64,000 nucleotides of DNA from Gigaspora margarita (taxonomy: Eukaryota > Glomeromycota > Glomeromycetes > Diversisporales > Gigasporaceae), in NCBI GenBank assembly GCA_009809945.1, contig WTPW01000685.1:30080-94079 (forward strand), in the 5' to 3' direction. Each line of letters begins with the position of its first letter. Positions within the stretch are counted from its first letter, which is position 1. Under the pieces are notes generated by a model that worked only from the letters and a program-made list of their open reading frames with translations, searched no databases and was not told the DNA's origin. Below, piece after piece: positions 1-11,586 of this stretch. Position numbers and translations under genes: made by a program.

Positions 1-1991
1 GATAATTGTATTGAACATTGTTTAAAATTTGCATTTGGAAATTGCAATGACGAACATTCAGAACGTTGCGAAAAATGTAGCGAAGTTGACTTTATTTTTC
101 AACAAATTCTGAAAATTCTTCCTAACGAAAAAGAAAAAATAATTGAGAATCGTTCAAAATTACAATATTACTGGGCTCACCAAGCTAGAAAAACTTATCT
201 TAATTCGCAGTTTAATGCAGCATTACTCCGGTTAGATGAAGATGGTGCTATTATCATAGCCGACTATAAAATGAAAATTTTGCCCCAATCAGCACGAGAA
301 GTTAAATCTGATTTTTTTGGAAAAAAAGGATATACATTACACACATTGCTAGTATATACAAAAAAACCTAATGATTCTACCTTATTAAATGTTGAAGTTT
401 TAGATCATTGGTCAGCTGATCCAACACAAGATGCATGGTTTACTGCATCTTCTTTTGATGCTTTGTTTTCTACGATGGAAAGAAAACCTCAATGGGTGGA
501 AATTCTATCAGATAATGGTCCGCACTACCATAATAAAGAACTAATGATAATTATTAGCCAATGGTTCAAGTGGTATAATATAAAAATCAGATCGTGGATT
601 TTTTTAGAGCCTGGTGAGGCTAAAACGACAGTGGATTCTCATCATGCACAAGTAATAATTAGTTATTTGATGCAAATTAGTCAATAAGAAAATTTTTAAA
701 AGCAATTACTATATGTGATTAATGTTAGGTCTGATTAAAATTGCAATTAACTAACATTCCTAAAATTATTAGATTGCACATTCTATAAAACGTCATATTC
801 GTCTTGGATATAATATTCAAAATGGCGATGATATAGTAGATGCAATCAAAGATATAAGAGGAACGTCAGTTGCAAATATTAATCCTGGTGAACGACCAAA
901 AAAAGCAAAAAAAAATAATATCTACCTTAGAAGGCATTACTAATTGGTCACACTTTATTTGGCCAACAAGTGGCGAATTATCGGGTTATATTTGTGCACG
1001 CCCTTTACCCAATTTTGGTTCTTGGAATACTTTTTCACCTATTGATATTAAAAAAACTAAAAATGATCAAGAATTTACAAAACCAGATCCAAAGATCTCA
1101 AATTGTACTATACCGAATTCTGAATGGACTATTCCATTACCTAGTAGCAAAGGTATATAAAACTAAAGATTGTATAGAAACATCTATAGCAAAAGCAAGA
1201 AACAGGACTATATAATATATCGTCCTATTATCTGCTTTTGTTAGCTTCTATATTCGCCTTGCTTCCTTTTAAACTTAGTTTTATATTTTTAGTATCTGAT
1301 CCAAACCGATGGTCCAAAACAGCAGTCAAAATGGAGCTAAAAAAAAGAAAAATTGTATATGAAGATAAAGAAAATAAATGTGACTTAGTAGCTATATTAA
1401 GAAAAGAAATTGGAGAAGAAGTACAAAGAGAAGTGAAAGGTATACTTATCTTTCAATTTTTATTTTTCATTCATATTACTAACAAAATATTATATAGGAA
1501 TGCTATTGCAAAACATAGATGATGGTTTATCTTCAATAGATACATCTACATCAAAATTAAAAAAGCGTCGAGTAATATGTTCAAAAAATAATCAAGAAAA
1601 AATTGAGCTGAAGTAAGTAAATGCTATTTATACTTAGCTATAAATATATAAAATACCAATAATCTACTATTTTTCTAGACCAAGTTATTTTGATTTGGGG
1701 TGGGCACTTCGAGAACGTCAAGAATATGGTAAACGTAGTGGTGGAAAACATATGACTGAACGAGTCAAACAACTTCTTAAAACCTACTTTTTGTCGGGTG
1801 ACATAGATAAATCAAATCGATTTACTGCTTCTATGATGCTTGAAGAATTACAAAAAAAAGTAGAAATAGGCGAGTTAGAAGCAGATGAAATACCAAAAAT
1901 AAAGACAGTAGAAAATTGGATAACACGATATAATCAAGAATATAAAAAGGAATCAGCAAAGAAAGAGTTATATATTCCAGTAGATAAATAG
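1..1991 (+). CDS. five-exon gene with RNase H/DDE-like core, 5' end outside window, one frameshift
   Basis: The reading frame is open from base 1. I infer introns at 652-772 (branch CTAAC at 751), 1153-1292, 1440-1497 (CTAAC-like) and 1613-1678 (perfect GTAAGT donor); all have GT..AG ends and keep phase. Visible landmarks are a Cys-rich stretch near the start, DYKMK, SDNGPHYHN, and EPGEAK followed by DSHHA. The spacing of these acidic motifs suggests an RNase H-fold DDE transposase-like core, but I cannot name the family. The C-terminal exon (1679-1991) codes for a basic, helical segment ending in TAG. Around 897-914 a run of A residues shifts the frame by one, so exon 2 reads on only if one base is missing or is a sequencing error. 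Either a domesticated or mobile multi-copy gene, or a young pseudogene. Exon structure is well supported; function is not. Confidence 0.6.
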
Positions 1992-1999
1992 AATAGCAT

Positions 2000-2452
2000 A
2001 AATATAATATTTGCATATGCTATCAAAGCGTCCTTCTATTAAAATTTTTGCTCAATAAAATATTTTGATGTGAAAAATTATTATGCGATATATAATAATC
2101 AGATACTTACTCGAATTTGTCGAATAAAGTCTATGACGTGCTGTAATATTTTGTTCTTTATGTTAATATGAGTAGGTTGAACTATATTACTATTTAAGAC
2201 TTTTTATACTTATAATCTCCAGCCATTTTTGCAATAGCATGAAAACGTACAAAATAAAAGGGCTTGGCGGCTTAATAAAAAAGATTCGTATGACTTTCAT
2301 TGACAAACTTGTTGTATTTATTTTATTGTTACACAAGTTATATTTGATATTGTCTAACCAAACTAAGACGTATTCGATGAATTTTACTATAATTAATGTA
2401 ATATGCACCCCATCAATCATTAATCAAATTCTTTCTCTTACTCGCGAATTAC
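2000..2452. other. AT-rich spacer without recognisable gene
   Basis: Short open frames occur on both strands, but none resembles a protein I know, and none has a convincing start context or introns. The right edge runs into the helicase remnant without a visible start codon. Confidence 0.4.
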
Positions 2453-4193
2453 GAATTAAATGAATCCCAAAAAAAAGCATTTGATTTTATTATTCAAAAA
2501 ATTAATGAAAACAAATTTGGTATTTTCTTTATTGATAGACCTGGTGGTTATGGTAAAACATATCTTTACAAATGTTTATTAGCATATATATGATCTAAAG
2601 GTTTTATAGCATTAGCAACAGCCTCTTCAGGAATTGCTTTTTTACTAATACCTGGAGGTCGCACTGCCCACTCTCGATTTAAGATTCCTCTAATTACTGA
2701 TGAAAATACATTATGTAGTTTTACTAAACAAAGTCATCTAATACAATTACTCTGTTTAACAAAACTTATTGTTTGGGATGAAATCTCAATGATTCATAAA
2801 CATGCAGTAGAAATACTTAATCGATCATTAAAAGACATTATAGAAAATAATCTTCCTTTTGGAGGTAAAACATTTGTATTTGGTGGTGATTTCTGGCAAA
2901 TATTACCTGTAATACCACAAATCTCATTTATGGTCAAATATTGAAATCTTCCATTTGCATAAAAATATGAGAGTTAAAAATAATCGTAACTCTGATGAAT
3001 TTGTTAATTTATTACTAAGAATTGGTAATGGAACTGAACCAACTATAAATGAAGATATGATTAAAATTCCTGAACAAATGATTGTACCTTGGCAACATGA
3101 TAGTGAATGACTACAAATACTTTTAAATCATATTTATTATAATCTTCATAAAAATGCTCATGACATTACATATATTACTAATCGTGCTATTTTAACAACT
3201 AAAAACAATTATGTTGAACATATAAATGAAAAAATTATTAATCAATTTCCTGGAAATTCATATATTTATTATAGTTATGACAAGGTAGTTGATTACCAAT
3301 CTGGATAAGATCGGCACTATAGCTATATTATTACTATATTTGGAATTGGGGATAAACAAATATATAAACAATATATTAGTAAATCTGTAGTAGGCGCAAT
3401 AAAAAGTTTTTTTTATACTAAGTAAATATTATTTTTGGCTCTAAGTAAAGTTGTAGAGCAGGTTCTTGTGCGTCTACTGCCAAAATTTTATTAAAATCGG
3501 ACTTGTAAATAAGAATATATGAGTAAAAACGTCTTTAAAATTCTTTAAATCATATAAAAATTTTATATATACAGGCCTGATCCAGATTTTGTACTACCTT
3601 GTTTATATATTTGTTTTGCCCCAATTCTAAATATAGAAATATTGCCGATCTTATCCGGATTGGCAATTGATGATATTAACAACATATATCAATCTGAATT
3701 TCTCAATTCATTAATGCCTAATGGATTACCTTCTCACAAACTAATTCTAAAAATTGGAGCTCTAGTTATATGTATGCGTAACTTAGATCCTGCAAATGGT
3801 CTATGCAATAGCACATGATTAATTTGCAAAATGTTTTACAAAAATGTTATAGATACTGAAATAGCCATGGGAGAATATAGTGGTAAAGAATATTCCTTCC
3901 ACGAATTCCATTAATACCTTCTCAAGATGTCAAATTACCTTTCACTCTAAAAAGAAAACAATTTCCTATCAAACTTGCATTTGCACTAACAATTAATAAA
4001 TTACAAGGTCAAACTATACCACATGTTGGACTATACCTTCCTGAACATGTATTTACACATGGACAACTATACGTAGCTTTCTCAAGAGTAAACTGCTAAA
4101 AATTTAAAAATTTTAATAAAAAATAGAAAAATATTAGGTAAAGAAGGAACTTACACACGTAATGTTGTATACAAAGAAGCACTAAATTATTAA
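2453..4193 (+). pseudogene. decayed Pif1-like DNA helicase
   Basis: Read through stops and frameshifts, this stretch gives a clear Pif1-type superfamily 1 helicase. The landmarks are ESQKKAFD, Walker A PGGYGKTY (about 2544), SSGIAFLL, Walker B WDEISM (about 2776), GGDFWQILPV (about 2883), the LPSHKL and RNLDPANGLCN block (about 3730-3810), INKLQGQT (about 3990) and GQLYVAFSR (about 4060). The end EGTYTRNV..Y is also typical, with the stop at 4191-4193. There are stops at about 2592, 2941 and 3107, and the frame is cut by the MITE at 3293-3666. Pif1-like helicases of this type occur as free fungal gene families and as the C-terminal half of Helitron proteins. No Rep domain is seen upstream, so I do not assign it to a Helitron. 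Confidence 0.85.
3293..3666. mobile_element. 374-bp palindromic MITE inside the helicase remnant
   Basis: Terminal inverted repeats of about 70 bp begin TT(A/G)CCAATC(T/C)GGATAAG and meet the host at a duplicated TTGA (3289-3292 and 3667-3670). Removing the insert restores the helicase reading order (..VVD then DINNIYQ..), which fixes both ends. No coding capacity. A 4-bp duplication does not by itself define a superfamily. Confidence 0.8.
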
Positions 4194-4971
4194 ATTATAT
4201 CATCAAACATTCAAAATTATTACAAAAAATCTATTAAAACTATTATATTAAACATCTTTAGCGATAAAAATAATACAAACAATAAATAATATCTTTTTAA
4301 TTGTTCAATATAAATTACCTTATTAAATAAATAAATTAAATAAATAAAAACTTATAGTATACCATAATTAAACAACAAAAATTAATAATCAATAATCATT
4401 ACCAAATTAAGAATATAATTAAAATCATAATTTTAATTATTATATCTTCGTCACTTTACAAAGAACTTTTATATTTATAATTGATTAACTTAAAATAGTA
4501 CGATATGCTAAACTTTACATTATTTTACAAATACTTAATTAAAAATATACATTATAAATAAAGTTTGCACATATAATAATAGTACATCATATCCAGTAAA
4601 CAAATGAACATGAACCACATATTTTTAATCTTATTTTAAACTTTTATTTAAAAAATGCCCTTTAATTATATAAACAATACAAATCAAAATTCAAAAATAA
4701 ACCCATATTTTACAATAATATCAATCAAATTTATATTAATAAATAAAACAAATTCACGAAACACTTTATTATAAATATATAAAAAATAAATGAAAAAAAA
4801 CTTTTACGAAACAAATAATTTTGATAAACAAAATAAAAACACATTATAACTCAATTCTTAAATTATTAAATTCTCATATTCTCATATTCTAATATATAAA
4901 TTAAAAAATAATTCAACTTAAAAAAACTAAATTTTTCTTCAAATTTTCTTCAACAAAAAAAACTTTACACT
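4194..4971. other. AT-rich spacer
   Basis: Extremely AT-rich sequence with many short homopolymers. I see no gene, structured RNA or clear repeat border here. Confidence 0.4.
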
Positions 4972-6368
4972 ATGCCAATTTGTGCTAATACTATCGTTAA
5001 AATCAAATTTCTTAAACAAACTGAACAAGATAAACTTTTAAATGTATGGGCAATTGGTACTTACCCAGTAGACCAAAATAATGAAATAGAACTAATTCTA
5101 TTCATACCAAAAAACCTTGAAGACAGAAAAGAAGACACACAAGCTATATTTGAAAAAAGACGAATATTTCACAGTTGGAGAAAAGATTGTATAAGAAAAA
5201 CATAATGACAATATAAGATCTAAGGTATTTAAATAATTAAATAAACTAAAATATAATAATACCTTATTAATAACTATAAACTAAATATTATCTAGATGAC
5301 AGTTGCGACATCCACTCACATTTTTATCAACAATTCCATTTCCCTGTCAAATAGATACATTTAAAACTATCTTTAGGTGGAATAGTCCAAGAACCCCCTA
5401 TCGAAATTGTGAATAATGAAAATGCAATTATTGAAACGACAATAACTAACTATGCCGGATGCAACTATACCTTTAATGTTAAAGTTATATATCCATTTAT
5501 GAACTCATGATTTGTGCAACTCAAAAATCTTATACAACCAAAAGAATTATTGATTTTTGTAATAGGACAAATTGAAATCATTAACAACAGCTTATATATC
5601 AATGCAAAAGATATTTCCTGCATTAATACAAATTCTTCAAACAAAAAAATCAACGATTATGATCAACAAATATTAACATCTACAAAATCATCACGATCAA
5701 AACTCCTATCAATACACCAAAGTATAACTGGAACTTCTGGAGAAATATCTCAAAAAAACCTCATATTACCAATTTATAATGATTTTACAGACAGCTCTCA
5801 TGATGACATATCTCTAACAAACCCCGACCAGTGTATAAAATAGCATGATAAAAATCCGGATCTACCGTTTTTTATATTGCATATACCGGTATGTTAAAAT
5901 TGGGCTGGTGCAACAAATGGTGCATGATCTGGAATTTTTTGAAGTAACCGGTACGTGCATCTATGAGCCCCCAATGATCTGATGATCATTTTCTACTAAT
6001 GCAGGTTTTTTTTTTTTTTTGAACCAGTATTTTTTTATATAACAGGTGCATGTACTGGTAAATTAAAATTTCTATTTTAAACACTGCCCCCGACCATTGA
6101 AACATACAAAAAGCAGCAAAATAAATGAAAACACTGAAGACCTACCAGAAAAATCAGTACCGATAATGAATTAAACACAAAAAAATCAAATAACAAAACT
6201 GATCTTGATGAAAAACATAAAAACACAGAATCAAAAAACATTAAAACGAATAAAAAAAAAACTACTCGCAACTACAAAAAGGGAAAAGAAAAAATAACTC
6301 AACCTCAACCCATGGTATATAATACAAGAAAATCACATAAAAATACTACAAACATTGATGAACAGTAG
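4972..6368 (+). pseudogene. decayed small gene, possibly OB-fold-like, downstream of the helicase
   Basis: Starts with MPICANTIVKIKF. After a frameshift near 5160, exon 1 reads to an AAG|GTATTT donor (about 5224). The acceptor CTAG lies before ATGACAGTTGCG (about 5296). The frame then shows one more shift near 5365 and a TGA at about 5508, and continues through IQPKELLIFVIGQIEII to 5825. There the hAT-like MITE interrupts it. After the insert a basic, Lys/Asn-rich tail resumes and stops at 6366-6368. The strand-rich middle with QPKELLIFVIGQ could be an OB-fold single-strand DNA-binding protein, which would suit its place after a Pif1 helicase, but this is a guess. I recognise it as a repeated glomeromycotan family only by style. 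Confidence 0.5.
5829..6086. mobile_element. 258-bp hAT-like MITE
   Basis: Ends are CAGTGTATAAAATAG and the complement of CAGTGTTTAAAATAG. The CAGTG terminus is typical of hAT elements. Flanks 5821-5828 (ACCCCGAC) and 6087-6094 (CCCCCGAC) form an 8-bp target duplication with one mismatch. Non-coding; contains a T-run and two ACCGGTA-type motifs. Confidence 0.75.
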
Positions 6369-6510
6369 TGATAAAATATTAATAAAAGTAAAAAAAAACT
6401 ACTTGCAATTACAAAAAAGGAAAAAATAACTCAACTTCAACCCGTAATACATAATACAAGAAAGTCATATAAAAACACTGCAAACATTGATGAACAATAA
6501 TAATAAAATA
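6252..6510 (+). repeat. tandem duplication of about 125 bp at the gene's 3' end
   Basis: Copy 1 (about 6252-6378) and copy 2 (about 6390-6510) share the block running from AAAAAAACTACT to ACATTGATGAACA. The block codes for the basic tail of the preceding pseudogene; copy 2 lies after its stop. Confidence 0.75.
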
Positions 6511-7213
6511 CTATCAACTTGCAAATTATACCCATTTACTTATTTTAAATATTACTTATTTTAAATATTACTTATTTTAAATATTCGTAAAATATAATTT
6601 TATCTAAATTATTAATCTATATAATAACCAAAAATAAACATTTGAACAATATTAATACATATGCAAATTATTAAAGTTATAAAATACCTAAAAGAACTAC
6701 AATAAAATTAACAAATTATCAAAATATGCTTATCAAACTATAATTTTTAATAACATTGTTAAATTATCTAAATTCTAATATTTAATTAGTAAAAAATTTT
6801 GACTCACTTATTCAATCAAATATTTTACCCAGCTTTGACCTTAATTACTGAAACAACCAAAAAAATAATTACCTTCCAAAATAAGCATATATCAGATCAT
6901 ATGCATACTTAATACTCCTACACGTACAATACCAAACATAATTCCTCTAAATTACGTAATATTGTATGCATCTGAAATCTCTATCACATAAAATCAGGAT
7001 TACATCATACAAAACAATCAAAGTAACCCTCACAACAATAAACTAACATAACTAATACCAATACATAAGTTTAAACATAAATAAACAGTTTAATAATCCA
7101 AACTAAGCTTGGAAATTAATCTATAAAATTTAAATACTGATCATACAATGAATGATATTATACATTTTTAATGTCAAAATAAATAATTAATAAATATCTG
7201 CCAAGTAACACAC
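6511..7213. other. AT-rich spacer, insertion site of the LTR element
   Basis: No gene seen. A short TTATTTTAAATATTAC unit is repeated at about 6539-6585. The LTR element is inserted after ACAC at 7210-7213. Confidence 0.4.
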
Positions 7214-8028
7214 TGTTAGACCTATAAAAACACCCAAACGTATACTGGTGATAATTCTTGATCCCGTGATCAGAATTTAATGAAACTACCATCATTGTGA
7301 CGTCTCGATGCAAGCTTTCGAATGGTACCAAAATCATCACGATTGGACCGTTCCAGCCCACGCTAGTTAAAACTGAATGATTGGTCTTTACAATCACCCT
7401 ACTGCGCCCAAATCTTATTGGTCAACTAATACTGCGCCACCTATGACACAGAATATCGGACATTTCGAGTAATCCTAGACATTTGAGTTAATCATAGACA
7501 TGTCTGTTATTCTAGACATTTGGGACATAACAGTTTTAACAGTTATAATTAACATATCTAATATAGCTGATATTTAGGATATATCTAATATATTTATTAT
7601 CTTTATTATATTCATTATAGCCATTATATTTAGCATTAGCATATATCAAATATATCGATTATATAGATTACTTTATTTATTATTGTATTTATTTATATTG
7701 AACAAACATGTATAAATACTCAAGGTTTTTCCTTTGCTACAAAGCAGAGTGAAGAATCTCTGGTTTATTGAATAAAATAGAAGTGAAGTAGTGTGTCTCC
7801 ACTGAAATACATTTGATACAATTCTTAGTATCCTCATATACTATTAATTGTGGCCTCTTTCGTAATTGCAAATCCCCCAAGCCTCTTTACAAAATACTGC
7901 CCAAATAACAGTATCCCTTCCGACCCTTGCATACCACAGTAATTAGTGTGAATTACATAAAGTGTCTTCCTGCATTAGTCGCTCTAGTCTCTAGCATTTC
8001 TCTAAAGAGGTAGAAATCTAGGTTGACA
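7214..8028 (+). repeat. 5' LTR
   Basis: 815 bp, TG..CA ends, about 98 percent identical to 15876-16691. Contains a TATA box and AATAAA. Confidence 0.95.
7711..7776 (+). promoter_or_regulatory. LTR promoter and polyadenylation signals
   Basis: TATAAATA at 7711 is the likely TATA box of the element. AATAAA at 7771 is the likely cleavage signal used in the 3' copy (16434). Transcription probably starts between them and defines the R region. Positions are inferred from motifs only. Confidence 0.5.
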
Positions 8029-8031
8029 AAT

Positions 8032-8047
8032 TGGTGGTGACTGTGAG
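8032..8047 (+). other. candidate tRNA primer-binding site
   Basis: TGGTGGTGACTGTGAG starts three bases after the 5' LTR and begins TGG, as expected for pairing with a tRNA 3' CCA end. The same TGGTGACTGTGA core recurs just after the LTR-like sequence at 18706-18839, which supports a shared primer. I cannot name the tRNA. Confidence 0.55.
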
Positions 8048-8318
8048 ATTCGCCGACTCTAAAGGAAAAGAAAACGATAGTAAGAACCGTTTACAAATCG
8101 AAGCATCCTGAAACGAATTTTGAAGCTACCTACGTGAAATTTGGTAGGTATATAAAGGAATACTCTACGAAACTTTTCTACTAAGTATATCATAGTAGGA
8201 AAACGCATCGCCGAAGCGATATAGCCATCTAAATATTGGACGAACTTAATCGTTTGAAGTGAAAGCAAAAGTGTTTGCATTGTGACAAACAGCTTCAAGC
8301 GAGAAAAAGTATTAGTGA

Positions 8319-10262
8319 ATGAATTTTGATTTTGGAAAGTACATATCTAAAGTAGTTCAACATCAATTCCTGCATACATATAACCTTCTTATTGAAAAGA
8401 AAGAAGATTTTTGTGAAATTTGTTATCCTTTTACTACTGCTATACCTGCACCTTTTCAAAATTTTGCCAGTTGGTACAAGGAATTATTTCCTGCTGTCAA
8501 TTTTACTGGGAAATCATTAGAATATTTCAATACCCTTGAACTTATCTATAAAGAGTTTAACTTACCTCAACACAAAAATACTATTTACAAATTAATCTAT
8601 AGTATCAGATATCAAAGTTCCCCTGGCAACATAATTGATATTATCCATCTTATTGCATTTACTGCCATATATACTAATTATTTTGAAAAGAACCCTTTAA
8701 ATTTAACAGAAGAAGAGCTTGCTGATAGGGAACCTTTTGAGGACATTTTTCAACAAATTACTCCTGGGACACCCTATTTTCAATACGCATCAACCTTAAT
8801 TCATAACCCACTTTCTGAATTACCTTATTTTAGTGTTAATCTTTCTACTTTAAACCTTACTTTTAATTTCTCTTTACCCACATCAAAACCTACTGCAAAA
8901 CCTCTGGTAAAAACATTAACTATGACAACTAATGAACAGATCTTGAACTATCTTAAGGCCAATACTACTGGCTCTGTCCTACTTAGAGTTGATCCTTTCC
9001 TTGGGGATGGGACACAAGACCCTTATACTTGGATGGAAAGCTTTGAGAAAGCTGCATCAGCAAACAAATGGAATGATGCAAGAAAAAGAGAAGTTTTACC
9101 TGCTTTCCTACATGGAACAGTGGACGAATGGCAAAGTACTTTTTATGCTACCCAAACTACCACTGGTAATCCTAACTGGGGTAACTTGTGGACAGCTATC
9201 ACTGATAATTTCAAGCTAAACTTCTGTACCCAACGTTGGAAAAACAAGTGGTTAAAAGAGTTGGATACTATTAAACAAGGAATTGACGAACCTGTAGAAG
9301 CCTACTATAGCAGATTTAATCGTTTGATTAAAAGAAGTGAAATTGTTGATGCTGCTCAGATCTTATGCTATTTCAAAAAAGGATTACGCCCAGATTTGCT
9401 TCCTATGATCTCCCTGCTTAATCCGGCTGATTTAGCAGCAGTCCGTACTTTGGTGCAATATCATGAACAAGACACTGATTTTGCTACCAATGCTGAACCA
9501 CAGAAAATAAATCCCGCTGGTTATGAAAAGGATATAGAAAATTTGTCCAAGCAAATGCAGCAAATGACTCTTAATTATGCTACTATTGCATCCGCTCTAT
9601 CTGCCCAAACTAAGGCTACCAAACCTCAACAATTTCAACCAACTACCCAATTTAGACCAAACCAGAACCAAGCTTACCAATCTAGAAAAACCAACTATAA
9701 TTGCTATACATGTAGGGAATATGGACATGCTGCTAGAAATTGTATGTCAGAAAGAAGAACTACTTATGAACAAAGGAATCAAATGAATAAACCTCAATTT
9801 ATAAAAAGAAGAAATATTAACATGGTCGAAATTGAAGATGATGATAATGACTACTGGGAGGATGAAGTTTATATTACCCAACCACCTCGAGCCTCTCCTT
9901 ATAGTACTAATCGTAAAGAACAAAAAGAAAAGCAAAGGTTCTCTGAATCTAGAAAAGAAATGAACCTATGTAACAGAACAATCACTACTCCACGAAATCC
10001 TAACCCAGAACCTGAACCTATTGAAATTGATACTCCAATAAAAATTACAAAGCCTACAAAACGAACTCCTGTTAAACGGTTACCATCTATTATTGATGAG
10101 CTTGAACCCTATAACATTACCACTGACCTTTTAAATACCAAAGTGAGTATGACTATTGGACAAGCACTCCAACTCCCTACCCAACGAAAGAATTTGGCCC
10201 AAGCCCTAAAAAGAAAAACTACAACTACTGAAGCTAACCATGTGGAGCCTGAAAAGGACTGA
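8319..10262 (+). CDS. gag: Gag polyprotein
   Basis: 647 aa, intact. The start ATG follows a 290-bp leader. Residues about 225-385 form a retrotransposon gag capsid domain (WNDARKREVLPAFL, the W..LW..I block, EAYYSRFNRL, CYFKKGLRPDL). A CCHC zinc knuckle lies at residues 462-475 (C-x2-C-x4-H-x4-C: C462, C465, H470, C475) and would bind genomic RNA. The 220-residue N-terminus is an extension I do not recognise; the tail is charged. It ends in UGA, and the protease frame follows in the same frame 12 bases later. Confidence 0.92.
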   Translation: MNFDFGKYISKVVQHQFLHTYNLLIEKKEDFCEICYPFTTAIPAPFQNFASWYKELFPAVNFTGKSLEYFNTLELIYKEFNLPQHKNTIYKLIYSIRYQSSPGNIIDIIHLIAFTAIYTNYFEKNPLNLTEEELADREPFEDIFQQITPGTPYFQYASTLIHNPLSELPYFSVNLSTLNLTFNFSLPTSKPTAKPLVKTLTMTTNEQILNYLKANTTGSVLLRVDPFLGDGTQDPYTWMESFEKAASANKWNDARKREVLPAFLHGTVDEWQSTFYATQTTTGNPNWGNLWTAITDNFKLNFCTQRWKNKWLKELDTIKQGIDEPVEAYYSRFNRLIKRSEIVDAAQILCYFKKGLRPDLLPMISLLNPADLAAVRTLVQYHEQDTDFATNAEPQKINPAGYEKDIENLSKQMQQMTLNYATIASALSAQTKATKPQQFQPTTQFRPNQNQAYQSRKTNYNCYTCREYGHAARNCMSERRTTYEQRNQMNKPQFIKRRNINMVEIEDDDNDYWEDEVYITQPPRASPYSTNRKEQKEKQRFSESRKEMNLCNRTITTPRNPNPEPEPIEIDTPIKITKPTKRTPVKRLPSIIDELEPYNITTDLLNTKVSMTIGQALQLPTQRKNLAQALKRKTTTTEANHVEPEKD

Positions 10263-10274
10263 AAAACTGTAGCC

Positions 10275-11018
10275 ATGAGGTGTCATGTACGAATTAAAGG
10301 GAACCCTGTTGTAGCTATACTCGATTCTGGTGCTGCAGTAAGCATAATTACCAGAAAATTGATGGAAAAATTAAGACTACAACCTGATCGAGACTCCAAA
10401 ACTATTGTAATTACGGCAAATGGAAATAGAGCAAAAGCTCTAGGAATCATTGACAATGTTAAAATTGCCTTGCAGGATATTGCTATCCCTATCAATCTGC
10501 AAGTAATCGAATCTTCTGATGAGACCCTTTTATTAGGAACTGACTGGTTTAACAAATCCCAAGCTAAACTTGATTTTGGTGCTCATACTCTACATATCCG
10601 ATACCTTGGAAAGCAAGCAACTATTAATACCGCTCATGTTACCACATCCAAACCAACTGAAATTAGTGACGAGTTTGAGAATGATGATTGGATTGATGAA
10701 CTAGAGGATGAGGAGGAAGAAACCTTCATGTCTGAAGAAGCTTACCTTTCTGATGATAGTTCCACTGCTTTCTTTGATAGCTTTTCTGAAGAGGAACTGT
10801 ATAAAAACCCTTGGGAAGATCTTATTAATGAAAAGAATCCTGCCACCTACCTAACAGGAGTCATGACTGTTAAAATAGAAAAAGATTCTACTACTTATAA
10901 TATGAGTAAAAATTTGACTAATAATGAAATTATAAAAGCAAATGAAACATTAATGAACAATTGGGATATATTTGTGAAAAATATATCTGAAGAAGGACAA
11001 ACAATAGAGTTGGGATGA
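10275..11018 (+). CDS. pol: retropepsin-type aspartic protease domain of Pol
   Basis: Same frame as gag, after the UGA at 10260-10262. ILDSGAAVSII carries the catalytic Asp (D17 from the first Met), and LLLGTDWF is the usual second core motif. An acidic linker follows (about residues 130-185). The frame then meets UGA at 11016-11018, which interrupts the junction with RT and looks like a lesion, since RT-type sequence continues in the same frame. Confidence 0.85.
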   Translation: MRCHVRIKGNPVVAILDSGAAVSIITRKLMEKLRLQPDRDSKTIVITANGNRAKALGIIDNVKIALQDIAIPINLQVIESSDETLLLGTDWFNKSQAKLDFGAHTLHIRYLGKQATINTAHVTTSKPTEISDEFENDDWIDELEDEEEETFMSEEAYLSDDSSTAFFDSFSEEELYKNPWEDLINEKNPATYLTGVMTVKIEKDSTTYNMSKNLTNNEIIKANETLMNNWDIFVKNISEEGQTIELG

Positions 11019-11586
11019 ACCAATATTGTCTGTCACCAGATTGATACTGGAAGAGCCAAGCCTATTAAACAAAGGGCATACCGGGTTGCTCCTGATGAGT
11101 AAACCTTCCTTGAAAGTGAAATTCATGCTATGGAACAGAGAGGAGTTATTCAAGAATCTGTTAGTCCTTGGTCTTCTCCTGTTGTACTTGTACCTAAAAA
11201 AGGAGAAAAGAAAAGAATCTGTATCGATTACAGAAAACTTAATGCCGTTACTGAAAAGGATGTTTATCCTTTACCCAATATTGATGAAATCCTAACTGTA
11301 TTTGAAGGAGCCCAATGGTTTACAAGCCTTGATCTGGCAAGCGGCTATTGGCAAGTAGCTGTACAAGAAGAAGACAAAAGAAAACTGCATTTATCACCAA
11401 GTTCAGAACCTATGAATTTAATGTTATGCTCTTCGGACTCTGTAATGCTCCTGCTACCTTCCAAAGGTTAATAGATCAATTACTTCGCCCTTTCATAAAT
11501 CGATTTGTAGTTGTCTATTTGATAACATTACTATCTATTCAAAAACTTTTGAAGAACATATCTATCACCTCCAAGCCATTTTTAAT
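11019..11586 (+). pseudogene. pol: reverse transcriptase N-terminal part, broken
   Basis: Palm and fingers of a Ty3-type RT: RGVIQESVSPWSSPVVLVPK, RICIDYRKLNAV, YPLPNIDEIL, and LDLASGYWQV with the first catalytic Asp, then FGLCNAPATFQR. There is a UAA at 11100-11102. A one-base deletion in an A-rich stretch near 11390 moves the frame. A second one-base deletion near 11520 falls inside the YxDD-type active-site box, so catalysis would be lost even if the rest were translated. Confidence 0.9.

Noticed and set aside
2239-2463. 74-aa hydrophobic ORF before the helicase
   Set aside because: AT-rich sequence gives such frames by chance; it overlaps the opposite-strand frame at 2190-2420 and resembles nothing known.
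2453-4193. Helitron
   Set aside because: Only the helicase half is visible; no Rep/HUH motifs and no TC..CTRR ends could be found.
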